Source of the DNA: a virus
DNA: 53,705 nt
Virus record (IMG/VR): IMGVR_UViG_3300032116_014300
Span: 1 to 53,705 of that record
Direction: 5' to 3' (one strand)
Shown: piece by piece, positions 11,796 to 19,211 of the stretch
How positions within the stretch are numbered: the stretch's first letter is position 1
How the letters are laid out: each line of letters begins with the position of its first letter
Notes under the pieces: model-generated
What the model was told of the DNA's origin: nothing
The model's input: the letters and a program-made list of their open reading frames with translations, nothing else
Database searches by the model: none
Made by a program: the position numbers and the translations under genes

Positions 11796-13993
11796 GTACC
11801 CCGAGTTAATAACAATTTATTAAGGGTACGGAGTACTTCAGTTGCGTTTTCTACCGAGCAAAATACGGCATCTTCCCCGTACATTTTCTTAAATACTTCT
11901 TTTCCAATATTAGACCGATATTGTGAATAATTCCCGCCCATATCTTCGGAAATAAAGTAACTCAGTACCTTGACACCCTTTTCCTTAATTTGGTTGACCA
12001 TCGCACGAGTATGCTTGTGAGCAGTTTCACCGCCGTAATCAAACCAATCACGATCCGACTTATCCTTCACCGGCATACTCTTCTTATCGTAGGCAAATGA
12101 CGGTTCCCCATCGCTGAAGTTGATGAAGTATACATCGTGTGTATCGGCACATTCTGTAATCAGATCCAACGTTGCCTTGAAGCACAGACCCTCTGGGGTT
12201 CCACCTGCGGGTTCCAGAATACGCATGAACTTGAGACACTTATTGAAATGATCCACACGAGAATCGTATACGACATGAACAACGGGAATTTCTGATCCGC
12301 CACGAATACTGATTACTGCATCGACGTTGCGCATCTTGCTAGCAACATATCCGATTGCTACGGCGATAGTACGAACCTTCTGCCACTTTTTCCCACCCAT
12401 AGAGCCAGACGCATCAATCGTCAAGTGCAGCATGGCTGGACGATGTTGATCCACGCGAGACTTCTGGAATACCGACGTAATGTCCATACCCAACTGTGCG
12501 AGAAGCCGACGATCCAATCCACCCTGCGGGAGCCGTGTCTGTTTAGTCAGAAGTGGATCATTGCGTACTTGGAGACGATGAACAAGAATCTGACCGATAC
12601 GCTTACCTGCGGCAATTGCCTGCTCAGTGTACGGAGACGTACGTCCACTATCCCAACCATACCGTGAGAAAATAAACCAATCCTGCTTGAACAGTGATTC
12701 GTTCATCTTACGAGTCACCATGCACCGACCAAACGGAACACCGTGACCGGCAATATCCACGAGGTCTGCCTTGGACTCTTCGAATGCGTCAATTGCTGCA
12801 AGTTCTGCCTTGGTCACCTTCTTCTTAGAAAGTTCCCCGTTCATCATCTTTTTCAATTCTTTCTTTTCGTTCTTTGCACGAGTTTCGTTATACTTGACAG
12901 GATTCTTGCGAGGTGACGGTTCCACACCAGTGGGCGTCATCTCAGAAGGAGACGATGGTGCACCGTCAAGGTTCGGAAGTGATTCCAACAACGGATTGAG
13001 ATTGGGCGTAGACTGCTTACTCTCGCCCGTAGACTGACCATCCCCTTCACCATCCGGTGTACCATTCACTTCTTCTTTCTTATCTTGTTCAGCAAGTGCA
13101 ACGAATCTCAGAATGTGAGCAAAGATCTTGTTTGCTTCTTGCCACAAAATCGGCATATCAATAAACGAACAACTAGTCTTCCAAGCAGGCATGTTTTCCA
13201 GCACTCGTGGATCGTTCTCAGGCGCGACCCGATCAATATTCTGAATGTCAACGAGCTTCAACAAGGCCTCAAGACCAGGCATCGCATCAGGTTGTGCCGC
13301 CGGGTGAAACGCATAGAGCATGCGATCCAAATAATTCTCAATGGTAATCTCACGCCACTTCGGATTGAACTTGAGATTCTTCCCAACTTCAGCGGTAAAG
13401 AAATACTTATCGTACAGAGCACGATAGTAGGGACGATACCCACCTGCGTTCCGATACACATACTGGTCAATCCTACGATCTTCCAGAATATTCATGATAT
13501 CCCAGATATATCCAATCATCTGAGCAGCTGCTTCACCACGTTCCACAAATTTGGATGCAGTGGGAAGTGTCGCGGCAAGTTCGGGCATGAACATGTACTC
13601 GTATACGTCGGGCTTGAACGTATTTCCCATCCAATGTTGTGGGACGTACCCATTATACTTTTTGTACTTTCCAAGAATTTCCAAGAATTCAAAATTGGAA
13701 AGGAGAATATGGGAACCCTCGTGGAGCGCAAGTCCAACCATCGCATCAAACTTAGCGGGATTATCGTCGGCGGAAATAACCACTTCCTTGCCGTCCGTAT
13801 ATGAACTCTTCCCACTGGAAAACTTGACGGGAATATTCTTTCCGCTCATAATACTCACAAAGTTTCCGATAGCTCGACGGGCGGTCGCAAGACGGGCAAG
13901 TCGGAGAACTTGGGACTCTTCCTTACTGTCCAACTCGTCGTCAACCAGCAGATCATCGTCCAACCAATAATTTGAGTATTGTTCGGTTTTCAT
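11792..13993 (-). CDS. Metalloprotease-like and VWA-domain protein, CobT-like (733 aa)
   Basis: A partner of the adjacent AAA+ ATPase. The N-terminal half contains HEGSH (91-95), an HExxH zinc motif, followed by NILEDRRIDQ (about 168-177), whose Glu could be a third ligand. The middle (about 300-390) is a low-complexity Ser/Pro/Lys linker. The C-terminal VWA domain has the metal-ion-dependent adhesion motif DASGSMGG (527-534) and a later TPEG and FSDGEP. The layout resembles CobT-type and VWA-metallopeptidase proteins that work with MoxR/CobS ATPases. A GAGG ribosome site and the promoter at 14022-14050 precede it. Confidence 0.85.
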   Translation of the reverse strand: MKTEQYSNYWLDDDLLVDDELDSKEESQVLRLARLATARRAIGNFVSIMSGKNIPVKFSSGKSSYTDGKEVVISADDNPAKFDAMVGLALHEGSHILLSNFEFLEILGKYKKYNGYVPQHWMGNTFKPDVYEYMFMPELAATLPTASKFVERGEAAAQMIGYIWDIMNILEDRRIDQYVYRNAGGYRPYYRALYDKYFFTAEVGKNLKFNPKWREITIENYLDRMLYAFHPAAQPDAMPGLEALLKLVDIQNIDRVAPENDPRVLENMPAWKTSCSFIDMPILWQEANKIFAHILRFVALAEQDKKEEVNGTPDGEGDGQSTGESKQSTPNLNPLLESLPNLDGAPSSPSEMTPTGVEPSPRKNPVKYNETRAKNEKKELKKMMNGELSKKKVTKAELAAIDAFEESKADLVDIAGHGVPFGRCMVTRKMNESLFKQDWFIFSRYGWDSGRTSPYTEQAIAAGKRIGQILVHRLQVRNDPLLTKQTRLPQGGLDRRLLAQLGMDITSVFQKSRVDQHRPAMLHLTIDASGSMGGKKWQKVRTIAVAIGYVASKMRNVDAVISIRGGSEIPVVHVVYDSRVDHFNKCLKFMRILEPAGGTPEGLCFKATLDLITECADTHDVYFINFSDGEPSFAYDKKSMPVKDKSDRDWFDYGGETAHKHTRAMVNQIKEKGVKVLSYFISEDMGGNYSQYRSNIGKEVFKKMYGEDAVFCSVENATEVLRTLNKLLLTRGT

Positions 13994-14021
13994 GTGTTCC
14001 TCATGTAGAAGGTATGTCTAT

Positions 14022-14050
14022 AATATAACCTTATAATACACAAAAGTCAA
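14022..14050 (-). promoter_or_regulatory. Sigma70-type promoter for VWA gene
   Basis: TTGACT (14045-14050), 17-bp spacer ending AGGT, TATATT (14022-14027) on the minus strand. The -35 overlaps the foot of the terminator hairpin at 14049-14086. Confidence 0.75.
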
Positions 14051-14086
14051 CCCCCTGCCAACTTTTGTTACAATTGACAGGGGGTT
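14049..14086 (-). terminator. Hairpin terminator candidate
   Basis: A perfect 9-bp stem AACCCCCTG/CAGGGGGTT with a 20-nt loop, followed on the minus strand by GACTTTTGTG. It lies 24 bases after the stop of the 56-aa gene and overlaps the next promoter. Confidence 0.5.
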
Positions 14087-14109
14087 ATTACTATAAAATT
14101 ATATTATAA

Positions 14110-14280
14110 CTATGCTTCCATCAACTCATCGGGAGAGCAGGCAATTAATCTATTTCCAATTTCTACCATATAAAAAGTATGTCCACGGACCATATCAATT
14201 CTCCGAATAACGCCAATCTTTCCGTTATACGTGTGCTCTGCATGATCGTAAATCTGTACCATGTTACTTACATTGAACAT
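14110..14280 (-). CDS. Small KOW/SH3-like protein (56 aa)
   Basis: The middle reads HTYNGKIGVIRRIDMVRGHT, with a Gly-Lys-Ile-Gly-x-Ile turn and hydrophobic strands like a small KOW or SH3-type barrel. It starts MFNVSNMVQIY; an alternative ATG lies at 14262. AAGGGG precedes the first ATG. It lies between tRNA-Arg and the VWA promoter. Function unknown. Confidence 0.5.
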   Translation of the reverse strand: MFNVSNMVQIYDHAEHTYNGKIGVIRRIDMVRGHTFYMVEIGNRLIACSPDELMEA

Positions 14281-14319
14281 AGGTGCCCCTTGTATGGTTG
14301 AAGGTACTACGGTGTACAG

Positions 14320-14393
14320 CCTCCCCGGAGAGATTCGAACTCCCGACCGTTCGCTTAGAAGGCGAATGCTCTATCCAACTGAGCTACGAGGAG
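14320..14393 (-). tRNA. tRNA-Arg(TCT)
   Basis: Acceptor CTCCTCG/CGGGGAG, anticodon arm TTCGC-CTTCTAA-GCGAA, T loop TTCGAAT, discriminator G. Confidence 0.92.
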
Positions 14394-14397
14394 AAAA

Positions 14398-14482
14398 CGG
14401 AAGGGGTGGGATTCGAACCCACGATAGGTTTCCCTATTCTTGTTTAGTAGACAAGTGCTATTAGCCGCTCTGCCACCCTTCC
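14398..14482 (-). tRNA. tRNA-Ser with anticodon ACT
   Basis: Acceptor GGAAGGG/CCCTTCC, anticodon arm CTTGT-CTACTAA-ACAAG, long class II variable arm, T loop TTCGAAT, discriminator G. The loop gives ACT rather than the usual GCT of AGY-reading Ser tRNAs. Confidence 0.85.
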
Positions 14483-14489
14483 AACAAAA

Positions 14490-14563
14490 TGCTTCCGGTG
14501 GGAGTCGAACCCACAAGACCAGGATTTTGAGTCCCGTACGTATGCCAGTTCCGTCACAGAAGC
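14490..14563 (-). tRNA. tRNA-Leu(CAA) with short variable loop
   Basis: Acceptor GCTTCTG/CGGAAGC, anticodon arm CGGGA-CTCAAAA-TCCTG, T arm GTGGG-TTCGACT-CCCAC, discriminator A. The D arm is Leu-like, but the variable region is only about 5 nt (GTCTT). Confidence 0.82.
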
Positions 14564-14589
14564 AAACCATTACATTAGATCATTCTTGT

Positions 14590-14618
14590 GTCTTGATCGG
14601 CATGTTGAGCATCAAGAC
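14590..14618. ncRNA. Hairpin in tRNA leader
   Basis: An 8-bp stem GTCTTGAT/ATCAAGAC (14590-14597 with 14611-14618). A second small hairpin GGGAGA/TCTCCC lies at 14654-14676. Both are in the leader between the promoter at 14681 and tRNA-Leu(CAA). No gene is seen in 14564-14704. Confidence 0.3.
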
Positions 14619-14680
14619 CATTTACCTATCACGCATGTATGCCCATGCAATAAAGGGAGACACATATCGTATCTCCCCTT

Positions 14681-14708
14681 AATATAACAATTATTCTATG
14701 TTTGTCAA
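14681..14708 (-). promoter_or_regulatory. Sigma70-type promoter of the second tRNA group
   Basis: TTGACA (14703-14708), 16-bp spacer, TATATT (14681-14686) on the minus strand, upstream of tRNA-Leu(CAA), Ser and Arg. Confidence 0.72.
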
Positions 14709-15061
14709 GGGGTTGGTGTTGGTATAACTTCCCACGGCGGCGTCATTGGTCCTCGTGTGGGGTGTAATTTGTCTTGTATAGAGGCGCTTAAACTGCTTTT
14801 CATGTTGTTTATTGCTTCTTCCCCAAGTTTAGTTTCCACCCACCCAGTAACAATTTCTTTTGTTAAATCTTCAAACGGTACAAACGACCCCGTGTCAGGC
14901 GTTTCTAGTCCCACTGTTCCAATGTTTTGTACTAAAATACTTGAACTGACATGAGTTGCTTGTAACTGCCAGTGTACGACATTTACCACATTTGTTAGTG
15001 TATCTTCGTTATACACAACTTCCAGTGGATGAAAGTTCCAATTATATACTATTTCGTCCAT
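14705..15061 (-). CDS. Conserved phage protein, DUF7936-like (118 aa)
   Basis: YNWNFHPLEVVYNE and VVNVVHWQLQATH at the start, SFVPFEDLTKEIVTGWVETKLGEE in the middle, and a Pro/Thr-rich end PPWEVIPTPTP. I recognise this as a protein widespread in cyanophage-like and other myoviruses, often near tail-fibre or lysis genes, tentatively DUF7936; its function is not established. It lies 12 bases downstream of the endolysin gene and is the last gene of the lysis operon. Confidence 0.65.
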   Translation of the reverse strand: MDEIVYNWNFHPLEVVYNEDTLTNVVNVVHWQLQATHVSSSILVQNIGTVGLETPDTGSFVPFEDLTKEIVTGWVETKLGEEAINNMKSSLSASIQDKLHPTRGPMTPPWEVIPTPTP

Positions 15062-15073
15062 ATACCTCTCCTG

Positions 15074-15673
15074 TTATTTTAATAATCCGTAAAACTTCTT
15101 AAATTTTGCGATACGGTCATCTAACCCATGTGTTCCACCATTGACCTTTTTAGTAATAGCAGTTACGTCGGCATCAGTTGCTCCCTTATCCGCCAATATA
15201 TTTAGTGTACGAGAATTCCAAAACCACGCAGCAGAAAGTAATGGATATTTAGTTGCTACAAGATCGGGATTGTCTGTGGTGTTTTCGTCCACTACTTTAT
15301 CAAATGATTGATAATTCACTTTACCTGTTAGTTGGATGTATCCACGCCCCCGATATTTGAATCCATCCCCACTACTTTCTGGTCCGTTGCCCATGCGATC
15401 TGCATATACCCGATTGGCAATCTTTTCTGGCTGTCGTTCGTATTCTTTTGCCTTTGCTTCGGTTGGAAAATATTTTTTGAAAATTCCAAGTAATCCTTTT
15501 GCACCATAATTTAAATTTTCATTAACGACTTTGAAATTACCCGACTCGTGCGCGCATTGTGCAAGGAAATGACAGAGACGGAGTGGTGTATTGATTTGAA
15601 ATTTTTCCATCACGCCGGGAATTTGTGATAACACCTCGTCGGGAACTGCTCCCTTGAGCTTGTTGATATCCAT
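15074..15673 (-). CDS. Endolysin, glycoside hydrolase family 19 (199 aa)
   Basis: A peptidoglycan-degrading endolysin of the GH19 chitinase/lysozyme fold. FLAQCAHESGNF (about 37-48) holds the catalytic Glu at 43, and GDGFKYRGRGYIQLTGK (about 102-118) is the family signature with its second acidic region nearby. The size matches single-domain phage GH19 endolysins without a binding module. There is no signal peptide, so release would depend on a holin such as those encoded upstream. Its ATG overlaps the upstream stop as TAATG. Confidence 0.92.
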   Translation of the reverse strand: MDINKLKGAVPDEVLSQIPGVMEKFQINTPLRLCHFLAQCAHESGNFKVVNENLNYGAKGLLGIFKKYFPTEAKAKEYERQPEKIANRVYADRMGNGPESSGDGFKYRGRGYIQLTGKVNYQSFDKVVDENTTDNPDLVATKYPLLSAAWFWNSRTLNILADKGATDADVTAITKKVNGGTHGLDDRIAKFKKFYGLLK

Positions 15674-16266
15674 TACTTAATATCCTCCGACGTAAGTAAT
15701 GTATACGAAAAACTATTCCCATGAACTTTTGCTGACTTGTTGATGATTTCCATAAATAAATTGAAATCTTTTACTCGCTTGAACACTTGACATCCTTCAC
15801 TCCAATTTTCTACAAATTCTGATTCAGTTTTTGGATTTGAACGATGAATGTTGATACCAAACAATCCCGTATCTTTTGTTGCTTCATCAAACGTCATGTC
15901 TTTATTCTTATCACGCCAAACAGTTACCGGTTTCGCCTGTTTCATGGCTTCATACTTTCCTTGATGTAATCCGATTGTATGTGATCCACGATATTGGTTT
16001 GGAACAAGGCGAGCAACACCGTTGGGATTATGGAATTCCCGCACGGCTTTTGTACCGGGATCTGTGGTACACGGCCAAATGTGAAATTTCCATACGCCTG
16101 CTTCTTTATAGGAAAGAGTCATCCAATCGTCAAACACGTTGGTGACTTTCTTTCCAGGTACAGCATTTCTGACACCGACGATATTAACATCTAAGTTATC
16201 ACCCTCAAACCACGCATAACCTTTGTCTTTTACTGCTTTCTCTATCTGTTCACGAGTAAATGACAT
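15673..16266 (-). CDS. L,D-transpeptidase-like cell-wall enzyme (197 aa)
   Basis: GLFGINIHRS (about 134-143) and NWSEGCQVF (about 154-162) give a His and a Ser-x-Gly-Cys block like the YkuD L,D-transpeptidase active site, here H141 and C159. The N-terminal KGYAWFEGDNLDVNIVGVRN and LVPNQYRGSHTIGLHQGKY blocks are typical of a conserved phage/bacterial family usually found next to endolysins. It probably cuts or modifies peptidoglycan cross-links. The family call is by motif and neighbourhood. Confidence 0.65.
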   Translation of the reverse strand: MSFTREQIEKAVKDKGYAWFEGDNLDVNIVGVRNAVPGKKVTNVFDDWMTLSYKEAGVWKFHIWPCTTDPGTKAVREFHNPNGVARLVPNQYRGSHTIGLHQGKYEAMKQAKPVTVWRDKNKDMTFDEATKDTGLFGINIHRSNPKTESEFVENWSEGCQVFKRVKDFNLFMEIINKSAKVHGNSFSYTLLTSEDIK

Positions 16267-16278
16267 AGAATTTCTCCG

Positions 16279-16908
16279 TTACTGTTTTCGTAAATTATTG
16301 ACACTATCTACAGTAACTAGATGTTCCGTTATACTTTTACTTTTCTCTGGAACATTCTTAAAACTATATGCGCGAATTTCTCCTGTCTGTTGGATACGAA
16401 TGATTTTCCAGCAATAGGTTGGGACTGATACGTTTTTGATTTTTTTCAGTTCTCCCACACATCCTGCTTCCACATAAATAGAATCTAGAGAACGGGATAA
16501 TTCTCGGGTATGATCTTCTAAGGCTTTCCATTGACCCCGATTTAAACCTGGATATTGTGGAACCATATTCGTATAAAAAAAGGATTCATCCATCACGGAT
16601 TTTCCTAAACAAATATTATCACCTGCTGGACTAAGATGTCCCCTATCAAATCCTGACCCAATATAGTCGGTACTCAGATCCGTGTTGGTTAATAATGGAT
16701 CGGCTAGAAATTTATCACTACGTTTGGCGGGAAGTTTGCATGTTAATTTTTCTTTTGTCACCCACCATTGAACAAGCACAGGATACTTTTTACTCTGAGA
16801 AAAAACTGTTTCATAATTGGTATGTTTGACTCGGATCGTATCTTGTGCTTGTAATGGAAGACACCAAAAGAAAATTATTCCGACGACGAAGTTCCGCAAT
16901 TTACACAT
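16279..16908 (-). CDS. Secreted DNA/RNA non-specific endonuclease (209 aa)
   Basis: A NucA/EndoG-type beta-beta-alpha-metal nuclease. FDRGHLSPAGDN (about 87-98) holds the DRGH motif with the catalytic His, and FFYTNMVPQ (about 110-118) the metal-binding Asn. The N-terminus has a signal peptide (hydrophobic from about residue 8, ending LPLQAQ), so the enzyme is predicted to be exported to the periplasm or outside. It overlaps the upstream membrane gene by 34 bases. It lies in the lysis cassette and could degrade host nucleic acid released at lysis or lower viscosity. Confidence 0.88.
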   Translation of the reverse strand: MCKLRNFVVGIIFFWCLPLQAQDTIRVKHTNYETVFSQSKKYPVLVQWWVTKEKLTCKLPAKRSDKFLADPLLTNTDLSTDYIGSGFDRGHLSPAGDNICLGKSVMDESFFYTNMVPQYPGLNRGQWKALEDHTRELSRSLDSIYVEAGCVGELKKIKNVSVPTYCWKIIRIQQTGEIRAYSFKNVPEKSKSITEHLVTVDSVNNLRKQ

Positions 16909-17180
16909 TCCGTAACAGAAGCTTCGGCCTTTACTTTAGCAGCAGGAGAAAATTTTTCTAGTCCTGCAATACCAAACGATCCGATAGTCAACATTAAAAA
17001 CGAATTATAGATATAGTCTTTGATTTCCAAGTGTTGGCCGTATACGCCAGTGACTAAATCCACGCCGGCAACGATAACCATAACCGTAAACGACAAAAAT
17101 CCAATGATTGTTTTTTCGTTATAATCGTTGTTATCTTTAAAAATTTGTGTAAACCATTGCATAATCTTCTCCACGTCCAT
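16875..17180 (-). CDS. Two-span membrane protein, holin candidate (101 aa)
   Basis: Two hydrophobic segments (about residues 24-46 and 58-76) are flanked by charged ends, with CVNC near the C-terminus. Size, topology and position upstream of the secreted nuclease and endolysin fit a holin or lysis-accessory protein. No named family is certain. Confidence 0.5.
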   Translation of the reverse strand: MDVEKIMQWFTQIFKDNNDYNEKTIIGFLSFTVMVIVAGVDLVTGVYGQHLEIKDYIYNSFLMLTIGSFGIAGLEKFSPAAKVKAEASVTECVNCGTSSSE

Positions 17181-17221
17181 ATAGTTCTCCTATTGACGTT
17201 TAGTGTGGTTTACAAAACCTG

Positions 17222-17545
17222 TTAGTTTCTATCGCTTGCTCGACGGTTCACTCTGATCACACGGAATTTCTTTGCGTGATAGATTGCCGCCCATACAAAT
17301 AACCCACCCATACCAAGATTCAAAACGATCTCGGTAAAATTTGGGGATGATAACGTAACAAGATTTAAAAAAGCACCTGCGGTCGTAAATGCCAATCCAA
17401 GTTTGACCAACCAATGTGAGGTGGCAGGGAAACTATCTACAGCTTTGTGTCCCTTACCAATCTTGGAAAATAACATAATATAGAATGTTCCTGCGCCCAA
17501 CAAAATGCAACCGTTTGCGATAAAATTAAGAATCGTGTTTAACAT
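17222..17545 (-). CDS. Three-span membrane protein in lysis cassette (107 aa)
   Basis: Three hydrophobic segments (about 5-27, 46-66 and 70-91) with a basic C-terminus RVNRRASDRN. DSFPATSHWLVKLGLAFTT is a block seen in a phage membrane protein family of unknown function near lysis genes. GGAGAC lies just before the ATG. It overlaps the holin-like gene upstream by 20 bases. It may be a holin or antiholin. Confidence 0.5.
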   Translation of the reverse strand: MLNTILNFIANGCILLGAGTFYIMLFSKIGKGHKAVDSFPATSHWLVKLGLAFTTAGAFLNLVTLSSPNFTEIVLNLGMGGLFVWAAIYHAKKFRVIRVNRRASDRN

Positions 17546-17819
17546 TTGTGTCTCCAGGAACTGCTTTATTGATAATCATTTCTACACCGCGTAAACCAAG
17601 AACACCTAATAAAAATGCAGTGCCTGATTGAACTTGTGGGGTAGCAGTCATATTCAATATGCCAAAAATAAATGGGGTTAAGAAATATGCACTAGATAAT
17701 CCTGCACCAATTGCTAAAATGTTTTCACGTAGACTTGCCGATGAGTTTTTTCCAACGGCTAACAAAGAACCAAATAATCCGGCGACTAAAAGCATCGCCC
17801 CATCACTGGTGTGTGTCAT
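17526..17819 (-). CDS. Holin-like protein, LydA-type candidate (97 aa)
   Basis: LLVAGLFGSLLAVGKNSSASLRE followed by GLSSAYFLTPFIFGIL and a third segment LLGVLGLRGVEMIIN give a three-span pattern resembling phage holin superfamily III/LydA-like proteins, with a conserved small-residue first span and a YFLTP block. Holins form membrane lesions that let the GH19 endolysin reach the wall. Best holin candidate in the cassette. Confidence 0.6.
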   Translation of the reverse strand: MTHTSDGAMLLVAGLFGSLLAVGKNSSASLRENILAIGAGLSSAYFLTPFIFGILNMTATPQVQSGTAFLLGVLGLRGVEMIINKAVPGDTNVKHDS

Positions 17820-17837
17820 CTTTATCTCAGAAAAAGG

Positions 17838-18236
17838 TTAAAAACCCTTGTTCTTACAAGTAGTTAATAAACTTTTATCCATGTAATATGGCATAACCTT
17901 ACATTCATTCACAACTAATATTTCTGTAGATGTTTTTAACAAACCTACAGATTGTTCTAGTTCTGTGACCTTTGTTTCCAAGGCTGTGATAGCCGTTACT
18001 GCATCGGTGATTTGTGATTCGGTTATTGTATGTTTTTTCAAAGAACTTTTGTCAAACAATTGCGAAACGGTGGTCAATGTATCTAACCGTGTTTCTAGTG
18101 TTTGTATTGCGGTTTCGTTTTGATCCGCCATACGCATATACAAAACAAATTGTCCAGCAATTATAGTAACCAGTGCAGCAATAGTGCACAGTATTACGAC
18201 TTTAATTGCATGATATGTTTTGTTGGGAATAAACAT
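17838..18236 (-). CDS. Membrane-anchored coiled-coil protein, spanin-like (132 aa)
   Basis: An N-terminal membrane anchor (about residues 11-32) is followed by a long predicted coiled coil (about 38-110) rich in Thr/Glu/Leu heptads, then two Cys near the end. This is the layout of inner-membrane spanins (Rz-type). No overlapping Rz1-like lipoprotein frame was identified, so the spanin call is tentative. Confidence 0.45.
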   Translation of the reverse strand: MFIPNKTYHAIKVVILCTIAALVTIIAGQFVLYMRMADQNETAIQTLETRLDTLTTVSQLFDKSSLKKHTITESQITDAVTAITALETKVTELEQSVGLLKTSTEILVVNECKVMPYYMDKSLLTTCKNKGF

Positions 18237-18238
18237 GA

Positions 18239-18733
18239 TTATCGCCCTCGCTTCTTCCCAGACGTTTTCATTGTGGTGTCACCCTTAGATACCACCACAT
18301 TGTCACCATCAATTTCTACATTCATAGCTTCACGAGCTTCATCTAATTGCTTGATAAGGCTCTTGATGATTTCAATTTCTGGCTTCTCTTCCTTCTCGGT
18401 GGTTCCCGTGATACCCGCCAACATACTAATCATTGCCATTACTGCTGTGGACACTAGACCAATAACGGCTGGGAGTGACTCGGATGGAAGGAATGCGCTG
18501 GATACTACTCCAACAATAACCAATAAGACAATCCACGGTACTGCGGTTTTCCCAATAACCTTACTTGCGACTTCCTTAGCGGTAGAATTACCTTCTAAAC
18601 GCTTGAGGTCTGTTTCGGTTCTCTTGAGTTCAAGTTCAGCAACCAATTCTTGCTTCTTTAACTCAATATCCGCCTCCATCTTGGTCTTCTTGAGAGCCAA
18701 ACGAGGGGAAAATCCTGCCATCTTGTCTGCCAT
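18239..18733 (-). CDS. Coiled-coil membrane protein (164 aa)
   Basis: Starting at the ATG at 18733 (CCGAGAAA upstream), the protein begins MADKMAGFSPRLALKK. A Lys/Glu-rich coiled coil follows (about 15-55), then two hydrophobic segments (about 68-86 and 90-112) and an acidic C-terminal part. A frame extends to 18799, but that start has no ribosome site. A weak TTGACA lies at 18801-18806. Function unknown; the position suggests a lysis or membrane role. Confidence 0.5.
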   Translation of the reverse strand: MADKMAGFSPRLALKKTKMEADIELKKQELVAELELKRTETDLKRLEGNSTAKEVASKVIGKTAVPWIVLLVIVGVVSSAFLPSESLPAVIGLVSTAVMAMISMLAGITGTTEKEEKPEIEIIKSLIKQLDEAREAMNVEIDGDNVVVSKGDTTMKTSGKKRGR

Positions 18734-18815
18734 ATGTTTCTCGGTAAACGTTAATACAACCATAACATAGACCGTAAAAACCATATAAACGTAACTCAAT
18801 TGTCAAACAGCTAGG

Positions 18816-18917
18816 CGGTAGTGGGGGATTCGAACCCCTAATCCTTGGCGTAGCACGACATAAACATAACAGTAGCGAGCCCTTTATATCGTCGTTGTCC
18901 CGACCAACTGCACTACC
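18816..18917 (-). tRNA. tRNA-like gene with an oversized central region
   Basis: Acceptor GGTAGTG/CACTACC, D stem GTTG/CAAC, T loop TTCGAAT and discriminator G are clear. The region between the D and T stems is about 54 nt and folds as an ACGAC-ATAAA/TTTAT-GTCGT hairpin with an 18-nt loop, so no normal anticodon can be assigned. It may be a tRNA with an insertion or a decayed copy. Confidence 0.55.
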
Positions 18918-18926
18918 TTTCTATAA

Positions 18927-19199
18927 TTATCTCCGTGATTTAACTTCTTCTCGTAAATCTTGGAGGAATCCATCACGTTGTTGAACTAAATATTTTTCTC
19001 GTTCAATTAACCGTATTCGTTCGTCGTCGGTTAATTTAAGTACGAGATTTTCTTTTGCTTCAATCATTTTCTTGTATTCTTCCAATTGACGGGTGAACAT
19101 CAAATTTTGATAATACATGATGCCCACCAACAAAATAATCGTAAATGATTGTTCTTTTAACTTGTCAAGAAATGTTTCACTTAACTGTTTTGCTGCCAT
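18927..19199 (-). CDS. Single-span membrane protein with coiled coil (90 aa)
   Basis: One membrane segment (about residues 17-33, SFTIILLVGIMYYQNLMF) is followed by a Lys/Glu/Arg-rich helix to the end (about 36-90). The topology fits an i-spanin or small membrane scaffold. No family is recognised. Confidence 0.5.
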   Translation of the reverse strand: MAAKQLSETFLDKLKEQSFTIILLVGIMYYQNLMFTRQLEEYKKMIEAKENLVLKLTDDERIRLIEREKYLVQQRDGFLQDLREEVKSRR

Positions 19200-19211
19200 A
19201 CCATTCTCGGT

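Noticed and set aside
13085-13804. Plus-strand open frame of 239 codons opposite the VWA gene
   Set aside because: It lies entirely within the well-supported VWA gene and has no motif or initiation signal.
18102-18770. Plus-strand open frame of 222 codons
   Set aside because: It is antisense to two membrane/coiled-coil genes; its Ser/Thr-rich translation is the usual reverse of such genes.
18778-18806. TTGACA at 18801-18806 as a promoter for the coiled-coil membrane gene
   Set aside because: No acceptable -10 at 16-18 bp; only TATGGT at 15 bp. Too weak to list.
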